In this document: positions 59,911 to 64,000 of the stretch, one piece after another
Numbering within the stretch: position 1 is the stretch's first letter
How the letters are laid out: each line of letters begins with the position of its first letter
DNA from: Armatimonadota bacterium
GTDB taxonomy: Bacteria > Armatimonadota > Zipacnadia > Zipacnadales > JABUFB01
Assembly (NCBI GenBank): GCA_013314775.1
Contig: JABUFB010000012.1
Span: 1 to 64,000 of the forward strand
Reading direction: 5' to 3'
DNA length: 64,000 nt
The notes under the pieces: model-generated
Databases searched by the model: none
What the model saw: the letters and a program-made list of their open reading frames with translations, nothing else
Told to the model about the DNA's origin: nothing
Program-made: the position numbers and the translations under genes

Positions 59911-62241
59911 ATGAGACGGTCTACTCAAAGCGTACCGATTTCACCCGTCCTGTGTCGGCTTTTGACGCTGGCCTTCGCCGCCTGCACCGGTATCGCCAGT
60001 GCCCAGAATTCGCCCCATATCGGTTACGTGTATCCGGCAGGCGGCCAACAGGGGACCGTGCTGCTGGTGACGGTGGGTGGGCAGTTCCTGGCGGGATGCG
60101 ATGGCGCGTATGTATCTGGAGAGGGCGTTCGGGCTTCGGTAGTCCGGTATGTTCGGCCGCTGAACGACAACGAGCGGGGATATGCCCGAGCCTTCGTGCG
60201 CGACCTGGTGAAGCGTCGCTGGGGACCGACGGCGGTGGGTAAGGTGGCCAAGCCGGCTCCTGACGCGGAGATGCTGCCCGATCACCCGTGGCTGTACGGG
60301 CTGGATCGCATGACCCCGGGGGAGCTTTCGCTGCTGCGCGCCCGGCTCTCCGATGACAAGAAACAGCCCAACGCGCAGATCGCCGAGCAAGTGCAGGTTG
60401 AGGTCAGTATCGACGCCGACGCCCCATTGGGAGACCGGGAACTTCGCCTTGTCACCGCCGGCGGCCTGAGCAACCCCATGTGCTTCCAGGTGGGCAGCTT
60501 GCCGGAACTCCGCGAGGGCGAGGACACCGGCGCAGACAGTCCTGACGTGCCCGCGGCTGACCTGCCGGTCCTGATCAACGGCCAGGTGATGCCGGGCGAA
60601 GTGGACCGTTTTCGGGTCAACGCGCGCAAGGGGCAGCAACTGGTACTCCGGACGCAGGCCAGGCATCTCGTCCCGTACCTCGCGGATGCTGTGCCGGGCT
60701 GGTTCCAGGCGATACTGGCGCTGTACGACCCGCAGGGGAAGCGGGTGGGCTTCGCGGATGACTTTGGCTCGGATCCCGATCCAGTGCTGCGGTACCAGGT
60801 GGAGCGGGACGGGACCTACACGGTTGAGATCCGTGACTCCATCTATCGGGGACGCGAGGACTTTGTCTACCGAATCGCCGTGGGAGAGCTGCCCTTCGTC
60901 ACCCACGTCTTTCCCCTTGGCGGCCGCGAGGGAGAGACGGTTGCAGCGAACCTCGGCGGCTGGAACCTGCCCGTGGCCGAGATCACACTGGACACCAGTC
61001 CCGGCCAACATTCTGTGCGCCTGGCGCGCGTTGAGGGCATTCCGGAGCCTGTGGCCTACGCAGTCAATGCAGTGCCCGAGCGCATTGAGCGGGAGCCCAA
61101 CAATCTCCCAGGGCAGGCCGAAGGGGTTGCGCTACCGGTCATCGTGAACGGCCGCATCGACAAGCCCGGAGACGTGGACAGCTTCGGCTTTGAGGGCCGG
61201 GCAGGCGAGGAGATCGTGGCTGAGGTCTTCGCACGGCGGCTTGGGTCGCCTCTAGATGCAGCCCTGCGACTGGTGGGTCCGGGTGGGGATGTGGTCGCCG
61301 CCAACGATGACCACGACGACCTTGCGGCCGCGCTCATGGCGCACCAAGCCGATCCATACCTGATGGCAACGCTCCCCGCCGATGGCGCCTATCGCGTGGA
61401 CGTGCTGGACATTCAACGACAAGGAGGCGAGGCCCACGGCTATCGCCTGCACCTGCGTTTTCCACGGCCGGATTTCGAGCTTCGGGTGACGCCATCGAGC
61501 ATCAATATGCCTGGGCGACGGGCCGCACAGGTGACCGTCCATGCCTTGCGCAGGGACGGTTTCGCGAGTGAGATCGCGCTCACCCTCAAGGACGCGCCGG
61601 ACGGATTCACGCTGGTGGGCGGCAAGATAGCTGCGGAGAAGGCCTCTGCGCAGGTGACCGTCAATGCACCACGCGACGCCGGCTTCGGCGTGTTTCCGGT
61701 GCAGATTCAGGGCCGTGCGCAGATTGGTGATGACGTGGTCACGCGAACGGCAATTGCGGCGGAGGACATGATGCAGGCCTTCGCATACCGGCATCTCGTG
61801 CCCTGTGAGGAACTTCTGGTGGCAGTGACGGGTGCGAGGACAGTGCCGGTGGTGTGGCGGCCGCTTGCGCCGGGGATGTCGGTGGACTTGGGCGAGAACC
61901 TGCCTATTCCGCTGGGGGGCACTTCGACCGTGCACATTTATGCGCCGGAGACTCTGCCTGACCAGATACAGTCGCCGCTTGAGACCGTGCGTTTCGACCT
62001 GTCCGCGGCTCCGCGAGGTATCACTCTTGTGGGGGCGAGCCCGGTTCCCGGCGGCGTGGATGTAATCATTGAGGCCGATGCGAACGTGGCGCGGTGTGGG
62101 GATAGCGGCTACCTGATCCTCGAAGCGCGTCGGGGGGATCGGGGCCAAGGGGCAAGTGGGCAGAGGGCCGGGGTGGACCGTTACGTGTCCCTGGGGGTGC
62201 TTCCGGCGATCCCCTGCGAGGTCGTGCGGCCGGAACTGTGA
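59911..62241 (+). CDS. Secreted protein with pre-peptidase C-terminal (PPC) domains
   Basis: A 776-residue exported protein; signal peptide region VLCRLLTLAFAACTGIASAQ. An N-terminal IPT/TIG-like start (IGYVYPAGGQQGTVLLVTVG) precedes two PPC-like beta domains, near residues 220-330 (VLINGQVMPGEVDRFRVNA) and 395-510 (VIVNGRIDKPGDVDSFGF). The C-terminal third is further beta-sandwich. Such proteins bind surfaces or polymers. It lies 34 bp after the DUF1501 gene, so the three genes likely form one operon that ends at the next hairpin. Confidence 0.85.
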   Translation: MRRSTQSVPISPVLCRLLTLAFAACTGIASAQNSPHIGYVYPAGGQQGTVLLVTVGGQFLAGCDGAYVSGEGVRASVVRYVRPLNDNERGYARAFVRDLVKRRWGPTAVGKVAKPAPDAEMLPDHPWLYGLDRMTPGELSLLRARLSDDKKQPNAQIAEQVQVEVSIDADAPLGDRELRLVTAGGLSNPMCFQVGSLPELREGEDTGADSPDVPAADLPVLINGQVMPGEVDRFRVNARKGQQLVLRTQARHLVPYLADAVPGWFQAILALYDPQGKRVGFADDFGSDPDPVLRYQVERDGTYTVEIRDSIYRGREDFVYRIAVGELPFVTHVFPLGGREGETVAANLGGWNLPVAEITLDTSPGQHSVRLARVEGIPEPVAYAVNAVPERIEREPNNLPGQAEGVALPVIVNGRIDKPGDVDSFGFEGRAGEEIVAEVFARRLGSPLDAALRLVGPGGDVVAANDDHDDLAAALMAHQADPYLMATLPADGAYRVDVLDIQRQGGEAHGYRLHLRFPRPDFELRVTPSSINMPGRRAAQVTVHALRRDGFASEIALTLKDAPDGFTLVGGKIAAEKASAQVTVNAPRDAGFGVFPVQIQGRAQIGDDVVTRTAIAAEDMMQAFAYRHLVPCEELLVAVTGARTVPVVWRPLAPGMSVDLGENLPIPLGGTSTVHIYAPETLPDQIQSPLETVRFDLSAAPRGITLVGASPVPGGVDVIIEADANVARCGDSGYLILEARRGDRGQGASGQRAGVDRYVSLGVLPAIPCEVVRPEL

Positions 62242-62244
62242 ACA

Positions 62245-62280
62245 GGGCCGCGGGCAGATGGGGTCTGCCACGCGGCCCCT
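62245..62280 (+). terminator. Hairpin terminator between convergent genes
   Basis: GGGCCGCG (62245-62252) pairs with CGCGGCCC (62271-62278), with an inner GGCAGA/TCTGCC stem, 4 bp after the PPC gene stop. Followed by CTATT. It lies between two convergent genes and could serve both. Confidence 0.65.
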
Positions 62281-62299
62281 ATTGAGGTCATCAGCAACA

Positions 62300-63439
62300 T
62301 CAGTACCGCAGAATCGCCGCTGCGGGCGCAGGGGCGGGCATGCGCTCCTGAGGCAGGATATGGATCGTCCCCTTGCTGATCAGGGTCCAAACCGCGGCCA
62401 GGTCCAGAAGGTCATCATCTCCCGCCTGCCGCTCATCATGGACATCCAAGCGCTGTTCCATGGGGTCGAAGACGCCCCACTGGTTCGCCCCGTCCTGCAG
62501 GAACAGTGTCATTATCCTGCCCTGGTGCGCTGCAGCGAGAATGTCGGCGAGAACGGATGTGGCCCGCTCCGTGCCTGCTACTTTCTGGTAGTTCGCGATG
62601 GACTCTTCCTGCGGTCGTTTCAGCGCGGGTTCCACGATCGGCCAGGCCTTTTCCCGTAGCTCGTCGTCACTCAGGTGGTCAGGATTGCCGTCCAGTCCCT
62701 GCGGCAGGATATTCGGATAGGCCGATACCTCCGAGTAAAGTGCTCTCGTGTGCTCCACCGCAGCGATGACGAGAGGAGAGCCGGAGGGCAGGAGCGCTCT
62801 GGTGAGTGGCTCATCAATCAACTGCAGGTACCGACGCTCCTCATCAAGGCTGTCGTCCTTTCCCGCTCCATGTCCGTGGAAGATGCCCTCGCGCCGCGCT
62901 CCGGCAGCGGATGGGTGAAGCTGCAGGTACTGGTCGGCCACCTCGCGCCCGAGCGCGTCCTCGATGCTTCCGGGCATGTCAGGGACCTCGACCGGGCGTG
63001 ACTCCCGGCGGGTGCAGGACAGCAGCCGCGTCTGCTTCCGACTCAGGGCGAGGATGTAGTAGTGCCCGTCGGCAGCCAGAGCCGGCAGAAGTGGGCGAAG
63101 GTGGAAACGCGGCCCGACTTCAACCGTCTGCGCGACATCGATCGGCTGGTGGTAGATCCGGAAGAAGCCGGGTGCTACAAAGACCGCAAGGCTGCCGCCT
63201 CGGTAGCGGTCCAAGTTTTCGCCGGACTGGAACTTCCGGGCCTGCTCGAGCAATTGGTCAATTGGTCGCTGCTTCCAACCCATCCCCTCAAGCCGGTCCG
63301 CCGCCTCCTGAAGGGCGCTCTTCAAGCGGATCGGGTTGCCGGCCGCTTCCGCGCCGGCCTTGGCAACAGGCACATAGATGGTTACGAACGGCCCCTCATG
63401 GTGGTTTGCAAGCTCCTCGATCTGTTCGCGCGAGATCAA
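62300..63439 (-). CDS. baeRF-like protein (bacterial archaeo-eukaryotic release factor family)
   Basis: A 379-residue cytosolic protein. It has LISREQIEELANHHEGPFV, VFVAPGFFRIYHQPI, DGHYYILALSRKQTRLLSCT, then a peptide-release-factor-like middle with LLPSGSPLVIAAVEHTRALYSEVS and a C-terminal domain with LADILAAAHQGRIMTLFLQ. This is the layout of baeRF proteins, related to archaeal/eukaryotic aRF1 and Pelota. TTG 63439 is chosen for the AGGGGA 6 bp upstream; GTG 63460 and earlier starts are open. The family is thought to act on ribosomes or RNA, without proof of function. Convergent with the PPC operon. Confidence 0.78.
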   Translation of the reverse strand: MISREQIEELANHHEGPFVTIYVPVAKAGAEAAGNPIRLKSALQEAADRLEGMGWKQRPIDQLLEQARKFQSGENLDRYRGGSLAVFVAPGFFRIYHQPIDVAQTVEVGPRFHLRPLLPALAADGHYYILALSRKQTRLLSCTRRESRPVEVPDMPGSIEDALGREVADQYLQLHPSAAGARREGIFHGHGAGKDDSLDEERRYLQLIDEPLTRALLPSGSPLVIAAVEHTRALYSEVSAYPNILPQGLDGNPDHLSDDELREKAWPIVEPALKRPQEESIANYQKVAGTERATSVLADILAAAHQGRIMTLFLQDGANQWGVFDPMEQRLDVHDERQAGDDDLLDLAAVWTLISKGTIHILPQERMPAPAPAAAILRY

Positions 63440-63617
63440 TGCAATTCCCCTCGCTTTCACCTGCGTGCTTGGAACCAGTTGCGCCTGAACTTCTGTAATG
63501 ACTATAACGCACCTGCCCCGGTGACAAGTTCGCCGTGGTGTTGCACCAGTCCTTGAATCAGGAAGGACAGCGCCTCGCGGCAGGGAACTGCCCGACATGA
63601 CCGAATCGGGAGGTAGC

Positions 63618-64000
63618 ATGCAGGACATGGCTTTCACAGATCATGCGTCGGATGCTGACGACGGTTTGCGTGCAGGGGTCGCGCGGGTGGACGTCACAGA
63701 CTATGAGGCCGGCCCTGTGAACGACCCGCTGTACGTAAAGGCCCTGGTGTTGGCCAAGTCCGGTCTGACTGTGGCGATCATCACCGTGGACGCCGTAGCG
63801 CTGGGCGAAATCGGACATATCGGGAACGACTACCTGCCCGCAGTGCGAGAGAGGCTGCGTGCGGAGCTGTGCATTGAGCCCCGGAACATCGTGGTCAATG
63901 CCAGCCACTGCCACGGTGTGGTGTGCGATGATGTGGCGGAGCGGACTGTGCAGGCCGTTGCCGGGGCGAAACAGAGCCTGGTCCCTGTCAGGGTGGGTGC
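63618..64000 (+). CDS. Neutral/alkaline ceramidase-like protein, N-terminal part
   Basis: The frame runs off the right edge after 127 codons. The N-terminus LRAGVARVDVTDYEAGPVND, KALVLAKSGLTVAIITVD and NIVVNASHCHG match the start of neutral ceramidase-type proteins, where the corresponding S-H-x-H motif holds the zinc ligands. No signal peptide is seen, so it may be cytosolic or a divergent relative rather than a true ceramidase. ATG 63618 has GGGAGG just upstream; ATG 63597 is in frame. In bacteria of this type such proteins are common and their substrates mostly unknown. Confidence 0.75.
   Translation, partial: MQDMAFTDHASDADDGLRAGVARVDVTDYEAGPVNDPLYVKALVLAKSGLTVAIITVDAVALGEIGHIGNDYLPAVRERLRAELCIEPRNIVVNASHCHGVVCDDVAERTVQAVAGAKQSLVPVRVG

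Overview
The window is a 64 kb piece of a GC-rich bacterial chromosome in three zones. The organism cannot be named from sequence alone. The contiguous str/S10/spc/alpha ribosomal order with adk-map-infA, followed by L13-S9, is bacterial. The secreted DUF1549/DUF1553, DUF1501 and PPC-domain proteins, the Gfo/Idh oxidoreductase, the URO-D-like protein, the unusual ABC sugar permeases and the GH42-like barrels recall uncultured Planctomycetota, Lentisphaerota or Armatimonadota relatives. Heme synthesis by the oxygen-sensitive siroheme route suggests an anaerobic or microaerobic life. No rRNA, tRNA, CRISPR array, insertion sequence or phage gene was seen.

Zone 1 (1-20,113, all + strand) is the translation supercluster: the end of tuf, then S10, L3, L4, L23, L2, S19, L22, S3, L16, L29, S17, [an EF-G-like GTPase], L14, L24, L5, S14, S8, L6, L18, L30, L15, secY, adk, map, infA, L36, S13, S11, S4, rpoA, L17, truA, L13, S9. 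Two departures stand out. A full-length EF-G paralogue of the EF-G2 type sits between rpsQ and rplN, and rpsE (S5) is absent from its universal place between rplR and rpmD. S3 also carries an acidic Ala/Pro/Glu tail.

Zone 2 (20,371-35,490) holds a secreted protein of unknown function, a lipoprotein and a DegT-family aminotransferase, then a two-sided tetrapyrrole locus. Leftward runs sirC-hemB-ahbD-ahbA-ahbB-hemL-hemC; rightward runs hemA-ccsA/hemX-cobA/hemD-ahbC. Together they encode every recognised step from glutamyl-tRNA to heme b through siroheme, with almost all junctions overlapping. After it comes a nested, hairpin-rich tandem repeat array (35,497-36,361).

Zone 3 (36,400-64,000) is accessory metabolism: a dienelactone-hydrolase-like protein behind a strong sigma70-type promoter, an anSME-type radical SAM enzyme, a second DegT aminotransferase, and a sugar ABC importer. 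In that importer one subunit fuses the solute-binding protein to the permease and the other has a roughly 390-residue external insert with four repeats. Then follow a DUF5107/TPR protein, a small GlsB-like membrane protein, two GH42-like barrels with a C-x-C-x2-C motif, Gfo/Idh and URO-D-family proteins, a secreted DUF1549/1553 - DUF1501 - PPC set, a baeRF-like protein, and the start of a ceramidase-like enzyme cut by the window edge. The importer, barrel proteins and oxidoreductase read as a carbohydrate scavenging island, but substrates cannot be stated.
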